Assembly (NCBI GenBank): GCA_016178505.1
Contig: JACOTG010000018.1
Span: 1 to 50,896, forward strand
Length of the DNA stretch: 50,896 nucleotides
Source of the DNA: Planctomycetota bacterium
GTDB lineage: Bacteria > Planctomycetota > JACOTG01
Direction of reading: 5' to 3'
The number at the start of each line of letters is the position of its first letter. Position 1 is the first letter of the stretch. This document shows positions 8,811-16,650 of this stretch, piece after piece. A program made the position numbers and the translations under genes. The notes beneath the pieces were generated by a model. That model worked only from the letters and a program-made list of their open reading frames with translations. It searched no databases and was not told the DNA's origin.

Positions 8811-9653
8811 ATGGCAGCGAACAACGAACCAACCGGTGTCCCAGAACCCGCCGCTACAGGCTCCTCGCCTGCAGCAGTTACGCCGACAAAACCGGCCGCG
8901 CCGGCGGCGCCAAGCGTCGCGATTCCTGCACCCACGGCCGCCGTCGCGAAACCGGCGGCGCCCGCCGCGAAGCCGGCCGCTCCCGCAGCGGCGCCCGCTG
9001 CCCCGAAGCCGGCGGCTCCAGCAACCGCAGCAGCCGCGACCGCACCGAAGCCGGCCGCGGCAGCAGCCGGCACGGCCACGGCTCCGAAGCCCGCGGCTGC
9101 ATCGGCCCCGGCCCATGCGCCGGCGGCGGCCGCAACCGCCGAGGGAAGCGAAGAGCTGATCCCGAAGATGGATCGGCGCGGCTTCTTCTCGTCGCTCGGG
9201 ATCGGGTGGCTCGCGTTCACCGGCGCGACGGCCGCGACGCTCGTCGGCACGGTGCGATTCCTCTTCCCCAACGTTCTTTTCGAGCCGCCGCTGCAGTTCA
9301 CGGTCGGCTTCCCCGACGAGTACGCCGAGGGCCAAGTTGAAACCAAGTACAAGGAAAAGTTCGGGGTTTGGGTCGTGCGCCTGAACGGAATCATCTACTC
9401 GTTGATCTCCGTCTGCACGCACCTGGGCTGCACGCCGAATTGGCTCGAGGGCGACAGCAAGTTCAAGTGCCCGTGCCACGGAAGCGGCTTCTACAAGTCG
9501 GGAATCAACTTCGAAGGCCCCGCGCCTCGACCGCTCGAGCGCGCCGCCATTTCGATCGCGGACGACGGCCAGCTGTCCGTCGACAAGAATCGCAAGTTCC
9601 AGCAAGAACTCGGCCAGTGGTCCGACCCGGCGAGCTTCGTGAAAGTGGTTTGA
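8811..9653 (+). CDS. Rieske iron-sulfur protein of a cytochrome bc/b6f-type complex
   Basis: 280 residues from the ATG at 8811, which has CAAGGAGGC upstream; the frame is open from 8724, but upstream starts lack a ribosome site. Order: an Ala/Pro/Lys-rich tail of about 100 residues, a basic DRRGFF motif and one transmembrane helix (SSLGIGWLAFTGATAATLVG), then the Rieske fold. The [2Fe-2S] ligands are visible in CTHLGC (from residue 202) and CPCHG (from 220). The protein would pass electrons from quinol at cytochrome b to the c-type haem subunit downstream. The long low-complexity N-terminal tail is unusual. It heads the operon with cytochrome b. Confidence 0.93.
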   Translation: MAANNEPTGVPEPAATGSSPAAVTPTKPAAPAAPSVAIPAPTAAVAKPAAPAAKPAAPAAAPAAPKPAAPATAAAATAPKPAAAAAGTATAPKPAAASAPAHAPAAAATAEGSEELIPKMDRRGFFSSLGIGWLAFTGATAATLVGTVRFLFPNVLFEPPLQFTVGFPDEYAEGQVETKYKEKFGVWVVRLNGIIYSLISVCTHLGCTPNWLEGDSKFKCPCHGSGFYKSGINFEGPAPRPLERAAISIADDGQLSVDKNRKFQQELGQWSDPASFVKVV

Positions 9654-9724
9654 ACGACGGGTGCCTTCAGCACTCGGCGACGCGGCCTAGTGAGATGAGC
9701 GCGTAGAGGGGAGCGAGAACGAGC

Positions 9725-10402
9725 ATGGCGGTTCCGACCAAACCCAAGTCGAGCCCGAAGGACTTCATCTTCAAGAGTCAGATCTGGAAGTCGATCTTCC
9801 GGCACGGCAAGCCGAACACGCATCGCAATCGCACGCTGGTGATGCTGTCGAACGTCTTCCTGCACCTGCATCCGATCAAGGTGAGGAAGTCGGGCGTGGC
9901 CCTCTCCTATACCTGGTGCATGGGCGGCGCGACGTTCTTCCTGTTCCTCGTGGAGGTCATCACGGGGATCCTCCTGATGTTCTATTACCGTCCGACTCCG
10001 CAGTACGCCTACACGGACATCATGCAGCTTCGCGAAGACGTGTCGTTCGGCGTGATGCGCGAGCTGCACCGATGGGGCGCGCACGCGATGGTGATCGCGG
10101 TGTGGCTGCACATGTATCGCGTGTTCTTGACGGGCTCGTACAAGCCGCCGCGCGAGTTCAACTGGAACGTCGGTGTGATCCTGCTCGTTCTCACGCTGCT
10201 CCTTTCGTTCACCGGCTATCTCCTGCCGTGGGACCAGCTCGCGATCTGGGCGGTCACGGTCGGTTCGAACATGGCGCGAGCGCATCCGGTGATCGGGCAC
10301 GAAGGCCCAGGCTCGCCGCTCGTCACGTTCGTCGTCACCATCCTGATCGCGGTCCACTTCTGGCGTGTGCGGAAGGACGGCGGCATCTCGGGTCCGCTCT
10401 AG
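9725..10402 (+). CDS. petB: Cytochrome b N-terminal subunit (b6-like), apparently missing one haem-ligand segment
   Basis: 225 residues matching the four-helix N-terminal half of cytochrome b, as in b6. The first haem-ligand pair is present: LHRWGAH (His115) and WLHMYR (His129), separated by 13 residues. The GYLLPWDQ Qo-side motif and the terminal VHFWRVRKDGGISGPL (His211) are also present. Between PVIGHEGP and VHFW, however, there are only about 19 residues where b6 proteins have about 39, and the usual RFYxLHxxxLP stretch carrying the third axial His is absent. This is either a real in-frame deletion or an assembly error. The C-terminal half is encoded by the next gene, 12 bases on. Confidence 0.88.
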   Translation: MAVPTKPKSSPKDFIFKSQIWKSIFRHGKPNTHRNRTLVMLSNVFLHLHPIKVRKSGVALSYTWCMGGATFFLFLVEVITGILLMFYYRPTPQYAYTDIMQLREDVSFGVMRELHRWGAHAMVIAVWLHMYRVFLTGSYKPPREFNWNVGVILLVLTLLLSFTGYLLPWDQLAIWAVTVGSNMARAHPVIGHEGPGSPLVTFVVTILIAVHFWRVRKDGGISGPL

Positions 10403-10414
10403 GCGAGGAGACCG

Positions 10415-11494
10415 ATGGAATCGATCAAACACCTCATCGACCGGCTGTCCTCGCCGCAGATCCTCTTCTTCGGGTCGCTGGTGATTCTCGTGCTGTTCCT
10501 CGTGAACCTGCGAAGGTCGACCTCGTGGAAGGTGATCCTCGGTTCGTTCGCGGCGCTCGCTGCGTTCTACGCGTGGGCTCTGATGGACAAGAACTTCCGA
10601 AGCATCGTGCTCGTGCCGGACAACGTGCCGATCACGCTCCTTCTGGTGCTCGTGATGTTCTTCACCTTCCTCGGCTTTCGAAAGGCCGCAGCCAACGACG
10701 TGCGGATCGGCAAAGGACTCGGGCCCGCTGAAAAAGACGAGACCGACCTCCGCGTTTTCGTTTGGCCGGATCTCGTCTACGTCGAGTTCATCTGCCTGAT
10801 CCTGCTCACGGTGATCCTCGTCGCGTGGGCGATCGGGCTGCAGGCGCCGCTCGAGCCACCCGCGAACCCCTCGAAGTCGCCGAACCCGAGCAAGGCGCCC
10901 TGGTACTTCCTCGGCCTTCAGGAAATGCTCGTCTACTACGATCCGTGGATCGCGGGCGTGCTGCTCCCGGGCATGATCATCATGGGGCTCATGGCGCTCC
11001 CCTACATCGACCCGAACCCGAAGGGAAACGGCTACTACACGTTCAAGGAGCGCCCGTTCGCGATCTCGATGTTCATGGGCGGGTTTCTCGTCTTGTGGGT
11101 TTCGCTCATCATCCTCGGGACGTTCTTGCGCGGGCCGAACTGGAACTTCTTCGGGCCGTTCGAGCAGTGGCGGATCGAGAAGGTCGAGCCACTCCTCAAC
11201 GTGAATTTGAGCGAGTACATCTGGGTGAAGTGGATGGGAGTCGGGCTTCCGAAGAGCATTCTCGTGCGCGAGGGATTCGGAATCCTCGGGGTCATCTTCT
11301 ATTTCGGTGCATTGCCTCCGATCCTCGCGTTCACCGCCTTCAAGAAGCTGTTCCGACAGATGGGATGGATTCGATACAACGTGATGGCCTTCCTCTTCCT
11401 GATGATGATGGCCCTTCCCATCAAGATGCTCCTGCGGTGGTCGTTCAACTTGAAGTACATCGTCTACATCCCGGAGTACTTCTTCAACATCTGA
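10415..11494 (+). CDS. petD: Cytochrome b C-terminal subunit (subunit IV-like, extended)
   Basis: 359 residues. The N-terminal ~100 residues add two extra hydrophobic segments (ILFFGSLVILVLFLVNL and VPITLLLVLVMFFTFLGF). After a third helix comes the cytochrome b C-terminal core, with PWYFLGLQEMLVYYDPW and GVLLPGMIIMGLMALPYID, corresponding to the PEWY-region helices; a further long extension with several helices follows. It forms quinol oxidation and reduction sites together with the preceding b6-like subunit. It sits in an operon with the Rieske and multihaem genes. The ribosome site AGGCGAGGAG is about 6 bases before the ATG. It is longer than classic subunit IV (~160 residues), as in other bacterial complexes with split b. 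Confidence 0.9.
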   Translation: MESIKHLIDRLSSPQILFFGSLVILVLFLVNLRRSTSWKVILGSFAALAAFYAWALMDKNFRSIVLVPDNVPITLLLVLVMFFTFLGFRKAAANDVRIGKGLGPAEKDETDLRVFVWPDLVYVEFICLILLTVILVAWAIGLQAPLEPPANPSKSPNPSKAPWYFLGLQEMLVYYDPWIAGVLLPGMIIMGLMALPYIDPNPKGNGYYTFKERPFAISMFMGGFLVLWVSLIILGTFLRGPNWNFFGPFEQWRIEKVEPLLNVNLSEYIWVKWMGVGLPKSILVREGFGILGVIFYFGALPPILAFTAFKKLFRQMGWIRYNVMAFLFLMMMALPIKMLLRWSFNLKYIVYIPEYFFNI

Positions 11495-11585
11495 CGACAT
11501 CGTCGATGTGAGGTGATACGAGCGTTTGAAAAGTACTGCTTCGGCATCTGACGGACGATTGATGTGAGGCGATTCGGGCGTTCGA
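11484..11585 (+). repeat. Imperfect tandem repeat (~50 bases, two copies) across the petD stop codon
   Basis: Copy one (about 11484-11530) contains the end of petD and its stop; copy two (about 11541-11585) repeats CATCTGACG, then GATGTGAGG, then GCGTT(T/C)GAA in the same order with scattered changes. It fills most of the 127-base gap before the eight-haem gene. It looks like a local duplication of the 3' end of petD. No promoter or terminator is obvious in it. Confidence 0.7.
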
Positions 11586-11621
11586 AGAATCACGACGGCT
11601 CCAACAAAGATTGAGGTTTGA

Positions 11622-14600
11622 GTGGGAACCAAGCACGTCGAGCATCACTACGACATCCCGAGGCTCAACCGGGTCTTCGCGTGGTCGAGCCTCGCGCTTC
11701 TCGTTTCGATCGTCGGACTCGTTTGGTGGGACTACAGCCGGCCGTGGAAGCGAATCCAGCGCGACTTCATGGCGCGCGATCTCGAAAAGACCAAGAACGA
11801 CATGCTGGCCGCCGTCCCCGCCGACAAGCAGGCCGAGCTCGACGCCCTCGAGAAGGATCTTGCGGCCGCGAAGGCGGAATTGGATTCGCGCGAACGCGAC
11901 CCGAAGTACGCAGCCGACCAGGAACGCGCCAAAGACGCGGCGGCGCGACAGTACATCGTCGATTCGACCGCGAAGAAGATCAAATCCGTGATCGACTCGC
12001 GGCGCTTCTATTACGAGCAGGCGCTGAAGGACGAAGGCGCCGAAGCGGCCGAGCCCCTCGGCAAGGAACTCCACGGCCTCATTCAGCAACGCAACGCAAA
12101 ACTCGACGAGCTGAAGGTCGCCGACGAAGAGGCAAAGGCGGCCAACGACGCGCTCGCCGCATGGACGAAGAAGCAGGACGAAACGCAGACGAAGATCAAC
12201 GAGATCACGAAGAAGCGCGACCTCCTCGCGAAGAAGGCGAAGACTCTCGAACCGGATTGGATCAACAAGACTCGCAATGCCGTCATCCTCGACATGCTCC
12301 AGCCGACCGTGAAGCCGAAGCAGATCGTGACGTCGAAGATCCAAGACGACTGGGTCTTCGAGAAGGCGAACAAGGTCGACCGGTGCACGAGCTGCCATCT
12401 CGCGATCGACAAGGAAGGATGGGAGCAAGCGCCGCAGCCGTTCCGCTCGCACCCGAACCTCGCGCTCTTCGTCTCCAGCAAGTCGCCCCACAAGATGGAC
12501 GACGTGGGCTGCACGGTCTGCCACCAAGGCCGCGGCTGGGCGATGGACTTCGAGCGCGCGACGCACACGCCCGACGACGAGAAACAGAAGGAAGAGTGGG
12601 TCGAGAAGTACGGCTGGTTTCACGACCACTGGTGGGACGAGCACATGTTCCCGAAGACCTTCTCCGAAGCCGGCTGCTACGTCTGCCACCAGGAACAGCT
12701 CCAATTCGGGAATTTTCCGCGACGCGACGAAAAGGGCGTCATGCCCGAAAACGCGGCAGCCGCTGCTCCCCTGCTCGACCAGGGAATAAAACTCGTCTAC
12801 GACTACGGCTGCTACGCGTGCCACAAGATCGGGCCAATGTTGGACCCGGCGGGAAGCGACCTCGGCATGCGTGACTTCGTCAAGAGAGGTCCGGACCTGC
12901 GACACGTCGGCGTGAAGCTCGACGAGCGCTTCGTCAACAAGTGGCTGCAGAACCCGAAGCACTTCCGCCCGGCGACGCGCATGCCGCGAATCTTCGGGCT
13001 CGAGAACCACGAGACGCCGGAACTCAAGGCCCGCGAGCAGGTCGAGATCAACTCGGTCGCGTACTACATCGTGTCGAGGTCGACGCCGTTCACCTCGAAG
13101 GACCCGAACGATCCAAACCAACCGGAACAGCCGCAGCACCCGTCCGGCCCCGGCGACGCCGAGCGCGGCAAGTCGATGTTCGCGAGCGTGGGATGCCTCG
13201 CATGCCACACGATGAACGGCATCGAGCCCGCGACGGGCAAGGAGCAATGGAAGGCCACGTTTGGTCCGGATCTCTCGGCCGTCGGCAGCAAGACGACGTA
13301 CGAGTGGATCTACTCGTGGATCATGTCCCCGGTGCACTACGCTCCGGACACGCGCATGCCGAGCCTTCGCCTCACGCCGGACGAAGGGCGTGACGTCGCG
13401 ACATTCCTTGCGGCGCAGCGAAACGAAGCGTTCGACAAGGAAGAGCCGATCGGGTACGACCCGAAGGTCCTGGACAAAGTGTCCGAGGAGTACCTCCTCA
13501 CCACGCTCACGGTCGATGAGGCGTCGAAGCGCGTCGCGACGATGAGCACCGAAGACAAGGAACTCCTCGTCGGCGAGAAGATCGTGAACCGGTACGGCTG
13601 CCACGGCTGCCACTGGATCCCGGGCAAGGAAAACGAAAAGCAGATCGGCACCGAGCTGACCGAGGAAGGCTCGAAGGACGTCGAACGGCTAGACTTCGGC
13701 TACCTCAAGGAGGAGCCTCCGCATCTCGAGCCGACCAACTACGCGTGGTTCCAGCAGAAGCTCCTCCATCCGCGCAGCTTCGACCGGGGCCGCGACAAGA
13801 CTCCGGAAGACCTCCTGAAGATGCCTCAGTTCGACTTCACCGAGGAGCAGGCCAAGGCGATCACGACGTTCATCCTGTCGCTGCGAAAGACGGGAACGAT
13901 TCCCTACACGAGCCAGAAGCACCTGAACCCGCGCGAGAAGGCGATCGAGAAGGGGCACCGAATCCTCCTCAAACACAATTGCCAGGGATGCCACTCGATC
14001 GACGGGCACGGCGGCGAGACGATGGCGTCCTACCTGCCGCCCGACGCCGGTCCGCCGCCAATCGACGGTGCCGGCAAGAAGATCCAAAGCCAGTGGCTCT
14101 TCACCTTCCTCAAGAACCCGAGCAAGCTGCGCGTGATTTCCGTGCGCATGCCGACGTTTGGGTTCACCGACGCGGAGGCCAACGCCGTCATCCAGTACCT
14201 GGACGCCATCTGGAACGAGTCTTACCCGTTCGACTCGTCGCAGCCCGGAAAGCTCTCGCCCGAAGACGAGCCGGTCGCCAAGCAGATGTTCGAGAAGGCG
14301 AAGTGCCAATCGTGTCACGTCACGAGCGACCCGCCTGTCGCCACCGACAAAGACAAGGTCGCGCCAAACCTGCTGCTCGCGAAGGTGAGGCTGAAGCCGA
14401 ACTGGGTGAACGAGTGGCTGCTGAACCCGCAAGCTCTGCAACCCAACACGAAGATGCCGTCGTTCTACGACGATACCGATTTCACTCCGAATCCATCGCT
14501 CGCGAAGTTCTTCGAACCCGCGAACGAGAACGATCCGGACGCGATCAAGAAGCAGGCGCATAAGCAGATCGACGTATTCCGCGACTATCTTTTCGCGCTG

Positions 14601-14633
14601 CGGCCGGAAGACGTCCCGAAGGCCCAACAGTGA
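11622..14633 (+). CDS. Eight-haem membrane-anchored cytochrome c of the bc-type complex
   Basis: 1003 residues from GTG at 11622, preceded by TTGAGG. One transmembrane helix (LALLVSIVGLVWWDY) is followed by a long charged coiled coil (about residues 45-230), then eight CxxCH haem sites: CTSCH (~255), CTVCH (~297), CYVCH (~352), CYACH (~397), CLACH (~525), CHGCH (~660), CQGCH (~787) and CQSCH (~895). Several mono-haem cytochrome c-like modules with distal Met phrases (TRMPRIF, TRMPSLR, VRMPTFG, TKMPSFY) are visible. It presumably takes electrons from the Rieske protein and hands them to soluble carriers or oxidases. Multihaem bc partners are known in Planctomycetota; the coiled-coil spacer is unusual. 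A fragment of this gene recurs at 16591. Confidence 0.9.
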   Translation: MGTKHVEHHYDIPRLNRVFAWSSLALLVSIVGLVWWDYSRPWKRIQRDFMARDLEKTKNDMLAAVPADKQAELDALEKDLAAAKAELDSRERDPKYAADQERAKDAAARQYIVDSTAKKIKSVIDSRRFYYEQALKDEGAEAAEPLGKELHGLIQQRNAKLDELKVADEEAKAANDALAAWTKKQDETQTKINEITKKRDLLAKKAKTLEPDWINKTRNAVILDMLQPTVKPKQIVTSKIQDDWVFEKANKVDRCTSCHLAIDKEGWEQAPQPFRSHPNLALFVSSKSPHKMDDVGCTVCHQGRGWAMDFERATHTPDDEKQKEEWVEKYGWFHDHWWDEHMFPKTFSEAGCYVCHQEQLQFGNFPRRDEKGVMPENAAAAAPLLDQGIKLVYDYGCYACHKIGPMLDPAGSDLGMRDFVKRGPDLRHVGVKLDERFVNKWLQNPKHFRPATRMPRIFGLENHETPELKAREQVEINSVAYYIVSRSTPFTSKDPNDPNQPEQPQHPSGPGDAERGKSMFASVGCLACHTMNGIEPATGKEQWKATFGPDLSAVGSKTTYEWIYSWIMSPVHYAPDTRMPSLRLTPDEGRDVATFLAAQRNEAFDKEEPIGYDPKVLDKVSEEYLLTTLTVDEASKRVATMSTEDKELLVGEKIVNRYGCHGCHWIPGKENEKQIGTELTEEGSKDVERLDFGYLKEEPPHLEPTNYAWFQQKLLHPRSFDRGRDKTPEDLLKMPQFDFTEEQAKAITTFILSLRKTGTIPYTSQKHLNPREKAIEKGHRILLKHNCQGCHSIDGHGGETMASYLPPDAGPPPIDGAGKKIQSQWLFTFLKNPSKLRVISVRMPTFGFTDAEANAVIQYLDAIWNESYPFDSSQPGKLSPEDEPVAKQMFEKAKCQSCHVTSDPPVATDKDKVAPNLLLAKVRLKPNWVNEWLLNPQALQPNTKMPSFYDDTDFTPNPSLAKFFEPANENDPDAIKKQAHKQIDVFRDYLFALRPEDVPKAQQ

Positions 14634-14662
14634 ACCCGGCGCCGCGAATGGACGCGAGGAAG

Positions 14663-15487
14663 ATGAAACGGTTCGGCCTTCTCACGATCACGCTCGCTGC
14701 GTTCGGCTGCGGCGGTGGCGAGAGCGACAAGACGAAGACCTCTCCGCCCTCTGCCGAGAAACCGGCCGCACCCGCGCCCGCCGCACCCGGGAAGTACGAA
14801 GTCGTCGCGGTCACGAACGGCGGCACGATCACCGGCAAGGTGCGCTTCAAGGGCACGCCCGACATCGTGAAGATCAAGGTCGAGAAGGACCCGGCGACGT
14901 GTCACGACGAGAAGGAATCGCCGCGCCTCAAGGTAGGTCCGACGGGCGGTCTCGCGAACGCCGTCGTCTACCTCGAGGACATCCACAAGGGAGCGGGGAT
15001 CGACGCGATGCCGGCCGGCTCGATGGACCAGAAGGACTGCGAGTACGTCCCGCATGTCCAGGTCGTGCCGTGGAACAAGGAATTCGTCGTCAAGAGTAGC
15101 GACCCCATCCTCCACAACGTCGACATGACGTTTGCCGACAACGGCGCGTCGGTCATGAACCAGCCGTTTCCGGAGCCGAGCCAAGTGAAGAAGAAGTTCA
15201 AGCGGCCCGGGATCGCGCAGACGAAGTGCGACGCGGGACACGTCTGGATGAGCGCGACGATCTTCGCCGTCGAACACCCCTACTACGCCGTGACCGATTC
15301 CGACGGCGGCTACGTTCTCCACGACGTGCCACCCGGCACCTACAAGCTCGTTTGCTGGCACGAGGGCTACAAGCTCGTGGAGCTTCAAAAGACCGGCTGT
15401 ACCTGGTCGCCGGACGTCGTCGAGAAGAAGGACGTCACGGTTCAAACCGGATCGACCGCGCCGATCGATTTCACGATCGGCGGCTAG
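14663..15487 (+). CDS. Exported cupredoxin-like lipoprotein with type-1 copper-site motif
   Basis: 274 residues from the ATG at 14663 (GTG at 14630 and ATG at 14648 are also possible). The N-terminus MKRFGLLTITLAAFGC looks like a lipoprotein signal with Cys as the lipid site. A carboxypeptidase-regulatory-like strand set (NGGTITGKVRFKG) surrounds a blue-copper-like site: His in DPILHNVDM, then Cys, His and Met in KCDAGHVWM. The C-terminal part again resembles a regulatory-like domain (YVLHDVPPGTYKLVCWHEGY). The gene overlaps or abuts the eight-haem cytochrome stop, so it is probably co-transcribed. It may be a periplasmic electron carrier for the complex; this is inference from the motif and position. 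Confidence 0.75.
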   Translation: MKRFGLLTITLAAFGCGGGESDKTKTSPPSAEKPAAPAPAAPGKYEVVAVTNGGTITGKVRFKGTPDIVKIKVEKDPATCHDEKESPRLKVGPTGGLANAVVYLEDIHKGAGIDAMPAGSMDQKDCEYVPHVQVVPWNKEFVVKSSDPILHNVDMTFADNGASVMNQPFPEPSQVKKKFKRPGIAQTKCDAGHVWMSATIFAVEHPYYAVTDSDGGYVLHDVPPGTYKLVCWHEGYKLVELQKTGCTWSPDVVEKKDVTVQTGSTAPIDFTIGG

Positions 15488-15523
15488 CGTCCTCATCGGG
15501 CGGCTCTTCGGCCTTTGGAATGC

Positions 15524-15529
15524 TAGAAT
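15524..15529 (+). promoter_or_regulatory. Extended -10 element (TGCTAGAAT)
   Basis: TAGAAT with an upstream TGC, followed by CTGCGGCC. No good -35 is seen at the right spacing, so it would work as an extended -10 promoter for the second cupredoxin-like gene at 15630. Confidence 0.4.
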
Positions 15530-15629
15530 CTGCGGCCTTCGCAAGGTAAATGATCGATTCGTGAGCCTGCCCCCCTCGGGCGCACGAACACAACTCGAAG
15601 TCACCGGAAAGGGTGAAGGAGCCAAGCGC

Positions 15630-16433
15630 ATGAGCACACGTTCGACGTTCGTCACGATGGGCCTCGTCGCCAGCTTCGCTTGTGGCGCGATGGCGCAGGA
15701 AAAGACCGCCTCGAAGTACGAGGTCGTCGCCGTCCAAAATGGCGGATCGATCACGGGCACCGTGAAGTTCACCGGCAAGCCTGAGGTGATCAAATTGAAG
15801 ACCACCAAGGACCAAGGCACTTGCCACGAGGAGAAGGACTCGCCGCGCCTCGTCGTCGGCGCCGGCGGCGGCGTCGCGAACGCCATCGTCTATCTCGAAG
15901 GCGTGACGAAGGGCAAGGGCATCGACGACATGGCGGCGGGCATGCTCGATCAAAAGGAGTGCGAGTACCATCCGCACGTCCAAGTCGTGCCGTGGAACAA
16001 GGAGTTCGTGATCAAGAGCAGCGATCCGATCCTCCACAACGTCCACATGAACTACAAGGACAACGACCAGACGATCGCGAACATTCCATTCCCGGAGCCG
16101 GGCCAGTCGAAGAAGAAGTTCAAGAAGCCCGGCCTTGCATATACGAAGTGTGACGCGGGTCACATTTGGATGAGCGCCTACATCTTCGCGACGGACAACC
16201 CGTACGTCGTCGTCACGGATGCCGACGGCAAATTCACGATCAAGGACGTGCCGCCCGGCAAGTACAAGCTCGTGATGTGGCACGAGGGGTATATCCTGAA
16301 GGAAACGCAGAAGGATTCATCCGGCGCGACGACCGCATTCGTTTGGTCGGACGACGTCGTCGACAAGAAGGACGTCACGGTCGAAGGTGCCAAGGAAGCG
16401 ACCGTCGAATTCGCGTTCCCGAAACAGAGCTGA
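15630..16433 (+). CDS. Exported cupredoxin-like protein, paralogue of the preceding gene
   Basis: 267 residues from the ATG at 15630, with GAAGGAG about 9 bases upstream; the frame is open from 15561, but that extension is not signal-like. There is a signal peptide (cut after CGAMA), then the same architecture as the preceding protein: NGGSITGTVKFTGK, the copper-type ligands His in DPILHNVHM and Cys/His/Met in KCDAGHIWM, then a regulatory-like terminal domain. Unlike its neighbour it has no lipid-attachment Cys, so it would be soluble in the periplasm. A pair made of one anchored and one soluble copper protein after a bc-type complex suggests successive electron carriers, but this is untested. 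Confidence 0.78.
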   Translation: MSTRSTFVTMGLVASFACGAMAQEKTASKYEVVAVQNGGSITGTVKFTGKPEVIKLKTTKDQGTCHEEKDSPRLVVGAGGGVANAIVYLEGVTKGKGIDDMAAGMLDQKECEYHPHVQVVPWNKEFVIKSSDPILHNVHMNYKDNDQTIANIPFPEPGQSKKKFKKPGLAYTKCDAGHIWMSAYIFATDNPYVVVTDADGKFTIKDVPPGKYKLVMWHEGYILKETQKDSSGATTAFVWSDDVVDKKDVTVEGAKEATVEFAFPKQS

Positions 16434-16456
16434 GGTTCCTCGAGACTCGAACACTC

Positions 16457-16488
16457 GCGGGACGGCCTCCAATCGGCGGCCGTCCCGC
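16457..16488 (+). terminator. Strong hairpin terminator after the respiratory module
   Basis: A perfect 11-base-pair stem, GCGGGACGGCC / GGCCGTCCCGC, with a 10-base loop, 23 bases after the stop of the cupredoxin gene, followed by TTCGTTCGT. Confidence 0.65.
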
Positions 16489-16542
16489 TTCGTTCGTGCA
16501 GCGGAGGCCCACGCGCGCCACGGTCGCTTCTCGCAAGCCATG

Positions 16543-16548
16543 TATAAT
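16543..16548 (+). promoter_or_regulatory. Consensus -10 box (TATAAT) before the YvcK-type gene
   Basis: TATAAT followed by GCGCCGCC, the same GC-rich discriminator as at other promoters in the window. The -35 region is poor. It lies about 108 bases before the YvcK-type start. Confidence 0.4.
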
Positions 16549-16590
16549 GCGCCGCCTTTCGGTGCATGAAAGCGACGTCCTCGACGGAAT

Positions 16591-16650
16591 CGGTGGAAGC
16601 GGATCCTGCGCGACTTCATGGCGCCCGACCTCGAAAAGACCAAGTCGAAC
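16591..16650 (+). pseudogene. Decayed fragment of the eight-haem cytochrome gene
   Basis: These bases match 11742-11801 in the eight-haem gene with few differences. In the same frame they read WKRILRDFMAPDLEKTKSNM, against WKRIQRDFMARDLEKTKNDM there. The fragment is in frame with, and directly precedes, the YvcK-type gene, so a translation start at the ATG in 16618-16620 would add 11 foreign residues to that protein. It is best explained as the residue of a duplicated copy of the cytochrome gene that once lay here. Confidence 0.65.

Noticed and set aside
8890..9135. Possible DNA repeat array or CRISPR-like array
   Set aside because: The periodicity is codon-level Ala/Pro/Lys repetition inside the Rieske gene, with no fixed repeat and spacer units.
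9491..13613. Two ~710-codon minus-strand frames
   Set aside because: They lie opposite the Rieske, cytochrome b and eight-haem genes, and their Arg/His/Glu-rich composition is that of antisense shadows.
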